Made by a program: the position numbers and the translations under genes | NCBI GenBank assembly: GCA_945890485.1 | Contig: CAMDCN010000019.1 | Span: 1-64,000, forward strand | Source of the DNA: Candidatus Sulfopaludibacter sp. SbA3 | GTDB lineage: Bacteria; Acidobacteriota; Terriglobia; Bryobacterales; Bryobacteraceae | Direction: 5' to 3' | Length of the DNA stretch: 64,000 nucleotides | Notes under the pieces: model-generated | The model's database searches: none | What the model was told of the DNA's origin: nothing | What the model saw: the letters and a program-made list of their open reading frames with translations, nothing else | Shown: positions 15,541 through 24,533 of the stretch, one piece after another | How positions within the stretch are numbered: position 1 is the first letter of the stretch | How the letters are laid out: the number at the start of each line of letters is the position of its first letter

Positions 15541-17177
15541 TACCGTTGCTTCTCCCTAGTTGTTTCGGCAGAAACGGCGTGTTTCATTAGGCCCACTGCG
15601 CCAAATTCCTTAGAACTGAGGTCCTGGGTAGGCGACGCTACCGCAGGGGCGATACCGGCTACGATTAAGTCCTTTCTAATCAAAAGAACAGCTTCCTTGT
15701 CCGACGCAACCACACGCCAGTTGCCATCCTTTTTCAGATGAGCATGCAGAGGCCAAGCGACCGGCAGCAGTGCGCTTTCAAAGTGATACTTGTCCATAAT
15801 CGCTGCCCAATCCGCAGTGCCATTCATAAGCGCAATGTAGTCCTGACCAATTTCAGGCCCGAAGAAGTCGCTGCGGCCGTCGAAAAAGACCCGCTGGGTA
15901 ACCGGGAAACGGTATAGGAGGTAGTCCCCCCATTCGTCGGACGCCAGTACCCGCCGACCAGCGATACTGGGCAGGTTCTCTTCGATCAAGGAGATCGGGA
16001 ATCGCTTCTCGGGGAACTGCCGCGGCCACGCTATCGGTTTGTCCAGCACGACCAGGAGCGCCACAGGTAGGAACACCCAAGCCGAGTTACGGGAAAAGCG
16101 AGCATACAGATCGGACGAAAGCTCATCGAAAGTCCGGGCGATTGAACGGCGCGTAGTCGAATCGACGAACGCCCGCCACCAGTCAGAAAATTCCGCCGCG
16201 ATCCGCGGAGCGGCAACGAGCAGGAACACGGGAACATGGCGCACCGCACCGAGCGAAAGGTGAGCCCACATCAAGATGAGCAGCACATCGCTCCAGCGTC
16301 CTTTGCGCGCCAAACCAGCACACGCAGCGGCCCCGGCCAAAAGCAGAATCTCGTAGTAGAACATCGACTCACTGCGGAAGCGAGGCGACTGAAACTCGTC
16401 GACTACATTCTTAATCCAGTCCGATCGAAGATACTGCGCAATGTGGATGTGGAGCTGAATGCCATACGGATTGACCACGCTTATCGCGAGACAGGCGGCC
16501 GCCAGCCCGGAGTAGCGAAGCGCCACGGCCTTGTTCCCGCTCAGGAGTTGCCCGGCGGCCACCGCACACACGCAAGCGACCAACGCCAGAAATCCACCAT
16601 GGAGATTCGCCCAGAGGAGCGTTAACGGCACCAACCACCAGACCCGGCGCGTCGGCCGTCGGAGATCGGCATCCAAAATCCATAGCGAAATGGACAAGAA
16701 CAAGAGAGTGAAGAGGTGCGGCCGGGCCAAATAGTGAATCGCCGAACTCCCGCTGATCAGCAGAATCATGGCCAGGCCTAGAAGCGTCGTCGAACCGCGC
16801 CAAAGCATATGGCGGAATAGGATCAACAGGTACGCTGGAATCAGCATCCCGCAAAACAGAACAACGCCCTTTAGCCCAGCCCAACTGTGGAGGTAGGAGA
16901 AGAGCAGCTCCGCGAGCCACTCCCAAGCAAACCATGGGGCACCCGGCTTCGAGAAAGAGAACAGGTCAGTCCGAGGAACAGTCCCATTCTCACGGATCCA
17001 GTCACCCACGCGAATGTGCCACCCGGTGTCTCCATCCGACAACAGGGCCAACCATCCATTCGGGCCTGCCAGAAACAACCAAATAATCAAGGAGACGAAC
17101 AGAAAGTCGGCCAGCGACGGCGACCAACGAGACACCTTGGTAGATTCAGTTGGGGCAGAAGCATCCGGAGTCGTCAT
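15540..17177 (-). CDS. Polytopic membrane protein, GT-C/PMT-like, unknown substrate
   Basis: A 545-residue protein with a cytoplasmic N-terminus and about ten predicted membrane helices (FLFVSLIIWLFLAG, VVLFCGMLIPAYLLILF, LLGLAMILLISGS, LLLILMWAHLSLGAV). The first periplasmic loop reads DGDTGWHIRVGDWIRENGTVPRTDLFSFS, followed by WFAWEWLAELLFSYL, a signature I associate with uncharacterised GT-C-like proteins of acidobacteria. GT-C proteins transfer sugars from lipid-linked donors; an acidic residue early in loop 1 fits, but no donor can be named. It is 51 bases downstream of the LuxR-type gene and overlaps the following small frame, so it appears to belong to the tad transcription unit. A role in pilin glycosylation would fit the context (inference). 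Confidence 0.7.
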   Translation of the reverse strand: MTTPDASAPTESTKVSRWSPSLADFLFVSLIIWLFLAGPNGWLALLSDGDTGWHIRVGDWIRENGTVPRTDLFSFSKPGAPWFAWEWLAELLFSYLHSWAGLKGVVLFCGMLIPAYLLILFRHMLWRGSTTLLGLAMILLISGSSAIHYLARPHLFTLLFLSISLWILDADLRRPTRRVWWLVPLTLLWANLHGGFLALVACVCAVAAGQLLSGNKAVALRYSGLAAACLAISVVNPYGIQLHIHIAQYLRSDWIKNVVDEFQSPRFRSESMFYYEILLLAGAAACAGLARKGRWSDVLLILMWAHLSLGAVRHVPVFLLVAAPRIAAEFSDWWRAFVDSTTRRSIARTFDELSSDLYARFSRNSAWVFLPVALLVVLDKPIAWPRQFPEKRFPISLIEENLPSIAGRRVLASDEWGDYLLYRFPVTQRVFFDGRSDFFGPEIGQDYIALMNGTADWAAIMDKYHFESALLPVAWPLHAHLKKDGNWRVVASDKEAVLLIRKDLIVAGIAPAVASPTQDLSSKEFGAVGLMKHAVSAETTREKQR

Positions 17178-17228
17178 TATTCACACCGCCAAGGCATGTT
17201 TCTTGATCGGACGATCCCCCCCGAAACC

Positions 17229-17894
17229 TTAGGCCGTGCGCAGCTGATCGGAGGGATTTCTTTCCCCGCGTTCCCGTCCCCCGAGTATTCGGGAAGCTTG
17301 CAACGCGAGTTCGTAGCGGTCTTTCGCCGCGGTTTTCTCGAAAACATGCATCAGGTGAACTTTCACCGTGCCCGGCGTAATGCCCAGCGCAGCGGCAATC
17401 TCGCGATTTTTCAGCCCCTGCGCCACCAACTCGACAATCCCACGCTCCCGTGGCGTGAGCGACGGATTTCCACGGCGCGAATGCGCCTCCCATACCCCCG
17501 ACAACTCCGGTTCTATCCAAATACGCGACGACGAAACTGCGCGCACGCACTCGCAGAAGAGCTCGACGGGTTGAATCCGCCGAATCACGCCGCGCGCTCC
17601 CGCCTGCAACGCGCGAATCAGCTCAGTCTCCCCCAGATCGTTCACCCACAAAATCGACGCCGTCCGCGGAGCCAATGCCGCTAGCTCAGCCAAAAACTGA
17701 GCACTGTGACGGTAGCCGCTGGCGTTGTCCAACACCACGACATCCGGCTGCAGTGTGATCAATCCGCCCCGTGCGGCCAACCAGTTCGGCGCAGAACCAG
17801 ACAGATAAAGGTCCTCGGAACGCTCACAAACCCGTTCCAGACCTGCTATCACCATCGGCTGGGACTCGCACGCGAAAATGGAAATCCTCTCCAT
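17229..17894 (-). CDS. LuxR/NarL-family response regulator with atypical receiver
   Basis: A 221-residue protein with a receiver-like domain (1-120) and a GerE/LuxR helix-turn-helix (about 145-205, LTPRERGIVELVAQGLKNREIAAALGITPGTVKVHL). The phospho-acceptor Asp is present in DVVVLDNASG (residue 56). However, the acidic pair usually at the end of strand 1 reads CESQ instead of DDH-like, and the conserved Lys region reads GVIRRIQPVEL, with Arg instead of Lys. It may respond without phosphorylation. No histidine kinase is adjacent. It is the first gene of the minus-strand run that includes the tad genes and is a candidate regulator of them. Confidence 0.85.
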   Translation of the reverse strand: MERISIFACESQPMVIAGLERVCERSEDLYLSGSAPNWLAARGGLITLQPDVVVLDNASGYRHSAQFLAELAALAPRTASILWVNDLGETELIRALQAGARGVIRRIQPVELFCECVRAVSSSRIWIEPELSGVWEAHSRRGNPSLTPRERGIVELVAQGLKNREIAAALGITPGTVKVHLMHVFEKTAAKDRYELALQASRILGGRERGERNPSDQLRTA

Positions 17895-17956
17895 CTTCTA
17901 CCCAATCGGCGATTCCCCCAAATCCTGCAGGGACATAAGGCAAACGAACGCAGCCG

Positions 17957-19183
17957 CTAAGTTAAATCCCTACCCTTCGTCTCAGGCAATCCAAAGATCA
18001 ATAGACCTCCCAAGGCAAAGAATGCCGCAGTCATCCCCAGTGCGGCCCCGATTCCTTGGCGGTCGGCAAAGAACCCAATTCCGGCCGGAGCCATCGCGCT
18101 AAACACCCGACCGGCGTTATAGCAAAGTCCCTGCGCCGTTGCGCGGATCCCACTGGGGAACAATTCACTCAGAATCGCCCCGAAGGCGCTGTAGTAGCCG
18201 TGCCCGAAGAACCCCACCAGCGGCCCGAGCGCTAACAGAAGCCCGGGGCTTTGTGCTAGCCCACCATAAAGATAAGTAACGACTGCGGCGCCCAATAAAA
18301 ACCCGACGAACACCGGCCGGCGGCCGAATCGGTCCGACAGGAATCCGAAGCTCAAGTAGCCGGCCAAGGCGCCCAGTTGCATCGGGATAATGAATCCCGT
18401 TGATCGGACGACGCTCAGTCCCGCCCCGCCCTTCTCCACCGGCGAGGCCAAGTACGCCGGAACCCAGGTAAACAACCCCCAGTAGGCAAATAGGATCAAG
18501 CTCGCCATACTAATGGAAACAACAACATAGCGAAGAAGCGGGGGCCGAAATAAGATCCCTAGGGGTTGCCGTGGCGCCGACGCCGACCAGACTTTCGGCT
18601 CCGGTACGGCCCGCCGAATCCAGAGTGTAAGCAGGGCTGGCAAGATTCCGATGGCAAACAGCGGTCGCCAACCATACGCCGGTAGAATCGCCGCCGCCAA
18701 TAAACTGGCCAGAATGTACCCAATCGCCCATCCGGATTGCGTTATCGCGATCGCTTTTCCGCGATGTTTGGCCGGCCACGACTCGGCCACCAGCACGGTC
18801 CCGGCACTCCACTCCGCCCCCAGGCCGAATCCCACCAGCACCCGCCAGAACAACAACTGTTCAAAGCTGGAGGCGGTCGCGATGGCCGCGGTGAACAGGG
18901 AATACGTCAGAATGGAGCCCATCAACACCCGTGTCCGGCCAATGCGGTCCGCCAAATACCCCGCCAAGGTTCCGCCGATCGCGGCGGAAAAGAGCATCGC
19001 CGTGGTCAATAGCCCGCTCTGCGCGCCCGAAAGCGAGAACTCCTGCTGGATCGAGACGAGGGCGAAGGAGTACAACATAACGTCCATCGCGTCCAGCATC
19101 CAGCCCAGCATGGCCGCCAGCAGCGTCCGCCATTGCGCCGGGGTGATCTCTTGATGGAACGACAAGTTTCTAATATAGGCCAT
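17957..19183 (-). CDS. MFS transporter, AAHS/sugar-acid type
   Basis: A 408-residue, 12-helix major facilitator. Signature loops are visible: GYLADRIGRTRVLMGS after helix 2 and FLSDRFGRRPVFVG at the equivalent place in the second half, with the helix 1 motif GWMLDAMDVMLYSFAL typical of aromatic-acid/sialate:H+ symporters. It is expected to import a small organic acid or sugar acid; the substrate cannot be read from the sequence. It is transcribed on the minus strand, divergent from the sodium symporter gene that starts about 110 bases away. Confidence 0.88.
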   Translation of the reverse strand: MAYIRNLSFHQEITPAQWRTLLAAMLGWMLDAMDVMLYSFALVSIQQEFSLSGAQSGLLTTAMLFSAAIGGTLAGYLADRIGRTRVLMGSILTYSLFTAAIATASSFEQLLFWRVLVGFGLGAEWSAGTVLVAESWPAKHRGKAIAITQSGWAIGYILASLLAAAILPAYGWRPLFAIGILPALLTLWIRRAVPEPKVWSASAPRQPLGILFRPPLLRYVVVSISMASLILFAYWGLFTWVPAYLASPVEKGGAGLSVVRSTGFIIPMQLGALAGYLSFGFLSDRFGRRPVFVGFLLGAAVVTYLYGGLAQSPGLLLALGPLVGFFGHGYYSAFGAILSELFPSGIRATAQGLCYNAGRVFSAMAPAGIGFFADRQGIGAALGMTAAFFALGGLLIFGLPETKGRDLT

Positions 19184-19290
19184 AAAAAGAACCGATACCG
19201 CTAGCCCCCCCCGATTGCCTACAATAGTGGCTACCCCGTAGTGCGAAAGGCCCCTTGTCGTGGCGCTTCCCTTCTCTGAGGCAGAGTTCC

Positions 19291-20739
19291 ATGACTGTGA
19301 TGTTTTGGCCCGTCATAATTTTTATGGCGATATCGCTGGCCATCGGCTTGTATACGTACACCCAGGTCCGCGGCTCCAGCAAGAATTACACCGTTTGCAA
19401 CAAAGCCATGCCGTTCATCGTCATCGGCACTGCGCTAATGGCGCAAGCCGTTGACGGCAACGCCACGCTTGGCAATGTTTCCATGACTTGGGCCACCGGC
19501 TTTTGGGCCGGCGTCATGATCCCTATCGGGCTCGCCATCAGCCTCTTCTTCGTGGGTCGCTTCCTGGCCGCGCCGCTCAACAAGATGGACTTGTTGACGC
19601 TCCCCGAGTTCTTTTACCGCCGATACGATAAGCAAACCGAGGCCCTCACTTCGGCTCTCACGATCGTCTGCTTCACCATCGTTATCGCCGGGAACCTCTC
19701 GGCCGTCGCATGGATTTTCTCGGTGGTTAGCGGCCTCAGCTACGGCACGTCGCTAGTCATCACCACGTCAATTATCGTCGTCTACACTATGGCCGGCGGC
19801 CTGTTCGCCGCCATTTGGACCGACTTCTTCCAGATCCACGTTGCGCTCGTCGGCTTTGTGGGCTCCGCCGGATTCATCCTTTGGAAGTACGGACTAGGCG
19901 ATCTTCTCGCCAAGGTCCCGGCGGAAAGACTCGATTTCCGCGGCATCACTTCGATTGAGCACGGCGCGATGATCAACTGGGCCGCCATGATCTCGCTTGC
20001 CTTCGGCAACGCCATGGCGCTGGACTTTATGGAGCGGGTCTTCGCCGCAAACAGTCCACGAACCGCCCAGCGCGCCTGCTACTACGCCGGAGTCCAAACC
20101 ATGGTCATCGGCCTGTGCGCCTCGATCCTCGGGCTGGCGGCCGTTTCGCTCGTACCCACGATCGGCGACTCCCGCATGGTCCTGCCCACCTTGGCGGCGG
20201 ATCACCTGCCCTTCTGGCTCGGCGTGCTCGTTTTTGTTGGCGTTCTCGGAGCTTCCATGTCGACGGCCAATGGCGCGATGCTGGTCATTTCGGTGGTCCT
20301 CGCCCGCAACGTCTATCAACGCTGGTCGAAGGCCGCCGTGAGCGATTCGCTTATGCTGCTTCTCTCGCGCGTGCTCGCGATCCCTACGGCGATCGCGGGA
20401 GCGTGGGTCGCCTACGTCCGGCCGGAGCCGGGCATTCTTCTGGTGATCGCCTTTGATATTGTCTTCGCCGGTTGCGTGGCGCCGCTCGTCCTCGGCGTCT
20501 ATTGGCGCAAGGCTACGGCGTCGGCCGCGAAGGCATCGATCCTCGTAGGCACCGCTCTGCGACTCGTCTGTTACCTTTACATGCCTCCTACTCTCGCCGG
20601 GCTTGACACCTTGCTCCCGCCCGTCGTCAGCCTTGCCACGATGGTGGCGGTCACGATGCTTTCCCAGGCGTCCGCCGAAAAGAACTTTGAACGGATGTAT
20701 AACCCAGCGCCGGAAGACCGGCTGGCTGTTGAGGGGTAA
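19291..20739 (+). CDS. Sodium:solute symporter (SSS family)
   Basis: About 482 residues with 13 or so membrane helices. Start set at ATG 19291 (MTVMFWPVIIFMAISLAIGLYTY), preceded by GAGG nine bases upstream; a longer frame opening at TTG 19255 adds a hydrophilic stretch that does not look genuine. SSS features include FWAGVMIPIGLAISLFFVGRFL, the LPEFFYRRYDKQTEALTS loop and a GASMSTANGAMLVIS segment in helix 8, where sodium ligands (Ser/Thr) usually lie. The likely role is Na+-driven uptake of a small nutrient. The stop overlaps the next ATG in TAATG, so it forms an operon with the hydrolase gene. Confidence 0.9.
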   Translation: MTVMFWPVIIFMAISLAIGLYTYTQVRGSSKNYTVCNKAMPFIVIGTALMAQAVDGNATLGNVSMTWATGFWAGVMIPIGLAISLFFVGRFLAAPLNKMDLLTLPEFFYRRYDKQTEALTSALTIVCFTIVIAGNLSAVAWIFSVVSGLSYGTSLVITTSIIVVYTMAGGLFAAIWTDFFQIHVALVGFVGSAGFILWKYGLGDLLAKVPAERLDFRGITSIEHGAMINWAAMISLAFGNAMALDFMERVFAANSPRTAQRACYYAGVQTMVIGLCASILGLAAVSLVPTIGDSRMVLPTLAADHLPFWLGVLVFVGVLGASMSTANGAMLVISVVLARNVYQRWSKAAVSDSLMLLLSRVLAIPTAIAGAWVAYVRPEPGILLVIAFDIVFAGCVAPLVLGVYWRKATASAAKASILVGTALRLVCYLYMPPTLAGLDTLLPPVVSLATMVAVTMLSQASAEKNFERMYNPAPEDRLAVEG

Positions 20740-21545
20740 TGCTACTTCTTCTTGCGTTCGCGCTGCAGATCGGCGTTTTGCCGGAAAAATGGATGACCGG
20801 CGGTCCAAACTGCGCGGAGATTCCCGATTGGCAGGTACACGCCTACAACGCCGACCTGCTGATCCTCCGCCAAAGTGGTTGCGTCCACTACGAAAAGCCG
20901 TTTCTCTATCTCCTTTTCGGCAAGGAACGCGCCCTGCTGCTCGACACCGGCGCCGGCAAGCCAGGCACCGCCGCAATTGTCGAAAAGCTGCGGCGCAAGC
21001 TTCCTGTTATCGTGGTCCACAGCCACGGCCACGGCGACCACGTGGCTGGCGACGCCGAACTCAAGGCCCTCCCAGGCGTTACCGTCATGGCTCCGGGCTT
21101 TGCGGAGACGGTCGACCTGGGTGGCCGGACCATTGAGGCGCTACCGATCCCGGGGCACGACAAGGCGAGCGTCGCTTTCTACGATCAACTCACGGGCATT
21201 CTGCTCACCGGCGATTCGCTCTATCCCGGACGCCTGTACGTCGATGATTTTCCACAGTACGTAGCCAGCATGAAGAAGCTGCTTGGATTTGCCGACAAGC
21301 GGCCGATCGCCCACATTCTGGGCACCCATATTGAACAGGCCGCCACGCCGTTCACGGATTATGTCGTTCGAACCACTTACCAACCCGCCGAGCATAGTCT
21401 GGAACTCGGCTTGGCCCATCTGGTGGAACTGGTTCGCGAACTTGAGTTCATGGGCAGCAAGCCGGAGCGCAAAGCGCTGCGCAGCTTCACCATTTATCCT
21501 CGACCGCCGAGGAATTTTTCGAACGGGAGTACGGGAGCGCAATGA
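20739..21545 (+). CDS. Secreted metallo-beta-lactamase-fold hydrolase
   Basis: A 268-residue protein with a short signal peptide (MLLLLAFALQIGVL). The zinc signature HSHGHGDHVAGD (H-x-H-x-D-H) lies near residues 90-101. A later His in IPGHDKASVAFYD, the Asp in LLTGDSLYPGRLYV and the His in HILGTHIEQ complete the typical set of ligands. The substrate is unknown; exported MBL-fold proteins act on lactones, thioesters or phosphodiesters. It is translationally coupled at both ends (TAATG with the symporter, ATGA with the propeller gene), suggesting a three-gene uptake/processing unit. Confidence 0.88.
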   Translation: MLLLLAFALQIGVLPEKWMTGGPNCAEIPDWQVHAYNADLLILRQSGCVHYEKPFLYLLFGKERALLLDTGAGKPGTAAIVEKLRRKLPVIVVHSHGHGDHVAGDAELKALPGVTVMAPGFAETVDLGGRTIEALPIPGHDKASVAFYDQLTGILLTGDSLYPGRLYVDDFPQYVASMKKLLGFADKRPIAHILGTHIEQAATPFTDYVVRTTYQPAEHSLELGLAHLVELVRELEFMGSKPERKALRSFTIYPRPPRNFSNGSTGAQ

Positions 21546-22534
21546 AGATTTGGATTGGGATCGCCGCGGTAGCCGCGGCAGCATGGGCGCAACAGCCCCA
21601 GATGAAGAAGGGAAATCGGCCGCCGCGGATTCCCCGCCCCGGCGTTAGCGACGCTTCCGTGAAGCATCCGATGAGCGAAGTGAAGCCGGACGCGGTCTTC
21701 GATGTCCCCGGCGTACCGGACTGGCTCGTCATCACTAAGGATGCGGTCTGGGTTTCCAACAAGCCGAAGGGCACCGTGTCGAAGATGGACGTGAAGACGA
21801 ACCAAGTTGCCGCGACGATTGAAGTTGGCAAGCAGCCATGCAGTGGCATCACCGCCGGCTTCGGATCCATCTGGGCGCCTCTTTGCGGTGACAAGGCGCT
21901 AGCCCGCATCGACGCCAAGACGAATAAGCTGATCGCGACCCTTCCGTTTGGTCCGGCCAACTCCGAAGGCGGGCTCGCCGCCAGCAAGAACGCAATCTGG
22001 TACCCCACGGACAAAGGCACGTTGGTCCGCATCGACCCCAAAAAGAACGCGGTGGTCGCCGAGATTCCGCTTCCTCCTGGTTCTAACGCCGCTGAAGTTT
22101 CCGCCGACGGCAGCGTCTGGGTCACCTCGACCGAGAAGAGTTTGCTCGTTCGCGTCGACCCCAAAACGAACAAGATCGTCGCCGAAATTCCGGTTGGCGA
22201 GAAGCCTCGATTCCTCTGTACCGGCGCTGGCTCCGTCTGGACCTATGACCAGGGCAAAGGCACCATCACCCGCGTCGATATCGCCACCAACAAAGTGGTC
22301 GCCACCATTGAAGCCGGTCTTCCCGGCGGCGGCGGCGAGATCGACTACTTCGATGGCCATGTATGGGTCACTGCCTTTGAACATCCCATCACCAAAATCG
22401 ACGTGAAGACCAACAAAGTAGTGGGCCAGTGGTCTGGCCCGGGCGGCGACGCGATCCAGGCTGGCAACGGCTATGTTTGGCTCTCGAATCTTCGCGAACA
22501 CAACGTCTGGAAGATCAAGGCCGGTTCGCTCTAA
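21542..22534 (+). CDS. Secreted YncE/Vgb-like beta-propeller protein
   Basis: A 330-residue protein with a signal peptide (MKIWIGIAAVAAAAWAQQ). Seven or so repeats of about 40 residues follow the pattern xVWVSNxxxGTVSRIDxKTNKVVATIxVG (for example AVWVSNKPKGTVSKMDVKTN, SVWVTSTEKSLLVRVDPKTNKIV), the streptogramin lyase/YncE-type propeller. The catalytic residues of virginiamycin lyase cannot be verified by eye, so a binding or scaffold role is equally likely. It overlaps the preceding gene by ATGA. Confidence 0.85.
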   Translation: MKIWIGIAAVAAAAWAQQPQMKKGNRPPRIPRPGVSDASVKHPMSEVKPDAVFDVPGVPDWLVITKDAVWVSNKPKGTVSKMDVKTNQVAATIEVGKQPCSGITAGFGSIWAPLCGDKALARIDAKTNKLIATLPFGPANSEGGLAASKNAIWYPTDKGTLVRIDPKKNAVVAEIPLPPGSNAAEVSADGSVWVTSTEKSLLVRVDPKTNKIVAEIPVGEKPRFLCTGAGSVWTYDQGKGTITRVDIATNKVVATIEAGLPGGGGEIDYFDGHVWVTAFEHPITKIDVKTNKVVGQWSGPGGDAIQAGNGYVWLSNLREHNVWKIKAGSL

Positions 22535-22552
22535 GGGCTACGATAGAGGAGA

Positions 22553-23209
22553 GTGCAACTCGAACTTTCGCAAGCGGTCCAGTTCTTTCTGGTGACGCTC
22601 TCCTCTATTTTCTTCCTGGTCGATCCGTTCGCGTTAGTGCCGACGTTTCTGGCGATGACGGCCACATCGACGCAGGCCCACCGCCGGGCGATGGCTCGCC
22701 GGGCGTCGCTCACCTGCTTCTTCCTGCTCACCGGCTTCGCAATTGCCGGGACGCTAGTTTTCGATGTCCTCGGCATCACGATGCCTGCGTTCAAAATCGC
22801 CGGCGGCATCATCCTGCTGCTGATTGGTATCGACATGGTTCAGGCGAGACGCCCCGCCACTAACGAGACCGAGAAGGAGGCGGACGAAGGGGCACACAAG
22901 GCCGATATCGGCATTGTCCCGCTGGGGATGCCAATGCTGGCTGGCCCCGGCGCCATCTCCACCGTGATGGTGCTCATCGGCAGCGCACAGACTCCCGTGA
23001 AATTTACGCTGGTCATCGTCGCACTGGCCATCACAGCAGCCGCCGCTTTTCTGATTCTGTCGGCCGCCGACCGGGTGCGCAAGGTTTTAGGCGAAACAGG
23101 AATCCATATTCTCAGCCGGATCATGGGCATGCTGCTGATGGCCCTGGCCGTCCAGTTTATGGTGGACGGCCTGGCCGCGCTTGGGTTTGCTACCGCCCGG
23201 AATCGCTAG
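22553..23209 (+). CDS. MarC-family integral membrane protein
   Basis: A 218-residue, six-helix MarC/UPF0056 protein starting at GTG 22553 with AGAGGAGA just upstream. Family landmarks are SSIFFLVDPFALVPTFLAMT near the N-terminus, GGIILLLIGIDMVQ, and IGIVPLGMPMLAGPGAISTVMVLIG in the second half. The biochemical role of MarC proteins is unsettled (some were proposed as amino-acid exporters). Its 3' end overlaps the convergent gene by 20 bases. Confidence 0.92.
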   Translation: MQLELSQAVQFFLVTLSSIFFLVDPFALVPTFLAMTATSTQAHRRAMARRASLTCFFLLTGFAIAGTLVFDVLGITMPAFKIAGGIILLLIGIDMVQARRPATNETEKEADEGAHKADIGIVPLGMPMLAGPGAISTVMVLIGSAQTPVKFTLVIVALAITAAAAFLILSAADRVRKVLGETGIHILSRIMGMLLMALAVQFMVDGLAALGFATARNR

Positions 23210-23843
23210 CAAACTCGTCGGCAGCAAAGGCGGCCGAAGGCTGCTGCGTCCGTCCGGCGGCAAAACTGCGCCTGGAGAGCAGGTTGACTTCTCGTTGGGT
23301 GAATTCCAACGCCGGACCAGCCAGATGCGATGCCGAAAGAGATGCCTGAGCAATCCCCGCATGCGAATGATTGCTGTTTCCCGTGAGCACATGGTAGAGC
23401 TCATGGGCGACCACCCGGCCCAGAGCACGGCCCATCATCTCCTGCTGCACCCCGACCGGCTCACCATGAGCTAGAACGCGAAGCATATTCCGAACCCGGC
23501 CACAGTCCACTTCAATAAAGGGAAGTACCTCATCGCCGGAACGATGCGCCCAGGCAAGCGCCAGAGGCTTTCCGGACGGCCCACTCGAGGACCGCGCGTC
23601 CAGACGGCACTCCGATTTCAGTCGCAGGACGACGAGATCGGGAAAGGAATCTTCCGGTTTCATCTCCGCCCGATTGACCCAGGAGAAGTTGTATCCGGTT
23701 TCGCGGAAGACCAGATCGACTTCCTGATGGAAAGCAGACGCTACCGCTGGGGGTAGCGGCGCAGGGGCATCGACAATGAGAGCAACGGGCGCACCGAACG
23801 ATACGCCGACGAGGGCGCACAGCAAAGCTAGGGTGATCCGCAC
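23190..23843 (-). CDS. Secreted protein with a metalloprotease-like HELYH motif
   Basis: A 217-residue protein with a signal peptide (MRITLALLCALVGVSFG). The centre reads GRVVAHELYHVLTGNSNHSHAG, an H-E-x-x-H zinc-binding motif followed by further histidines, resembling gluzincin/metzincin-type sites. I do not recognise a named family. The start ATG 23843 is directly before the signal peptide. It is transcribed alone, convergent with the MarC gene. Confidence 0.72.
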   Translation of the reverse strand: MRITLALLCALVGVSFGAPVALIVDAPAPLPPAVASAFHQEVDLVFRETGYNFSWVNRAEMKPEDSFPDLVVLRLKSECRLDARSSSGPSGKPLALAWAHRSGDEVLPFIEVDCGRVRNMLRVLAHGEPVGVQQEMMGRALGRVVAHELYHVLTGNSNHSHAGIAQASLSASHLAGPALEFTQREVNLLSRRSFAAGRTQQPSAAFAADEFASDSGR

Positions 23844-23932
23844 AAGGGACCTCTTTTTTACTTACCGAGAAAGTGGTGAGGAGATACAGGCTCCTCACCC
23901 GCCCTAAGTCTACTACAACAATTCGCGCCGGA

Positions 23933-24469
23933 TCAGGCCGAAGCCAGAACCACCTCGGCGTCGAACACGCTGGCCAAGGCGTGAATCACCGAGGCGATGC
24001 GTACCGCGGCCAACACGTTTTCTTCCCCTAATCCCTTATCACGTACGACCTTTTCGTGGGAATCCACGCACTTGTCGCACGCGTTGATCGCTGAAACCGC
24101 CAGACAAAACAGCTCAAAATCGACATGCTCAATGCCATGGGTGCGCAGGACGTTCATCCGCAGCCGGGCCGGCATCGTCGAGTATTTTTCGTTTGTCGTC
24201 AGGTGGTGAAAGCGATAAAACACATTGTTCATTCCCATGATCGCCGCGGCGGCCTTCGCGGCCTCAACGGCTTCCGGGGAAATCACCGTCGCGGCCTGCG
24301 CCGAGATAGCCGCCAACAGTTGCGGATTGCGGGCAGCAATCGCGCACGACAGCGCCGATCCCCAAGCCTGCTGCGGCGTCAGTTCTGACTGCTGCATCAC
24401 GTTGCTCAGGTTGAGCTTCAGGTCCTTGGCGTACGCCGGGACGGTATCCATCAAGTGTTCGAGGTTCAT
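23933..24469 (-). CDS. ahpD: Alkylhydroperoxidase AhpD
   Basis: A 178-residue AhpD of the carboxymuconolactone-decarboxylase superfamily. The active site is complete: Glu119, Cys131-x-x-Cys134 and His138 (INACDKCVDSH), at nearly the same positions as in Mycobacterium tuberculosis AhpD. AhpD reduces oxidised AhpC in organisms that lack AhpF. It is the third gene of the regulator-ahpC-ahpD operon, separated from ahpC by a hairpin. Length is normal for the family. Confidence 0.93.
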   Translation of the reverse strand: MNLEHLMDTVPAYAKDLKLNLSNVMQQSELTPQQAWGSALSCAIAARNPQLLAAISAQAATVISPEAVEAAKAAAAIMGMNNVFYRFHHLTTNEKYSTMPARLRMNVLRTHGIEHVDFELFCLAVSAINACDKCVDSHEKVVRDKGLGEENVLAAVRIASVIHALASVFDAEVVLASA

Positions 24470-24492
24470 AAAAAGGTGTTCCTAGATAGAAA

Positions 24493-24515
24493 GAGCGGGC
24501 TTGGTTGGCCCGCTC
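24493..24515 (-). terminator. Intergenic hairpin between ahpC and ahpD
   Basis: GAGCGGGC and GCCCGCTC form a perfect eight-base stem with a seven-base loop. In the direction of transcription it is followed by TTTCTATC, a weak T-run. It may be a partial terminator or an mRNA stabiliser that sets AhpC above AhpD. Confidence 0.6.
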
Positions 24516-24533
24516 CGAGTTTCGACACAGCAA

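Noticed and set aside
19894-20976. 360-codon minus-strand frame, Arg/His-rich
   Set aside because: Antisense of the sodium symporter and the metallo-beta-lactamase-fold gene, both well supported.
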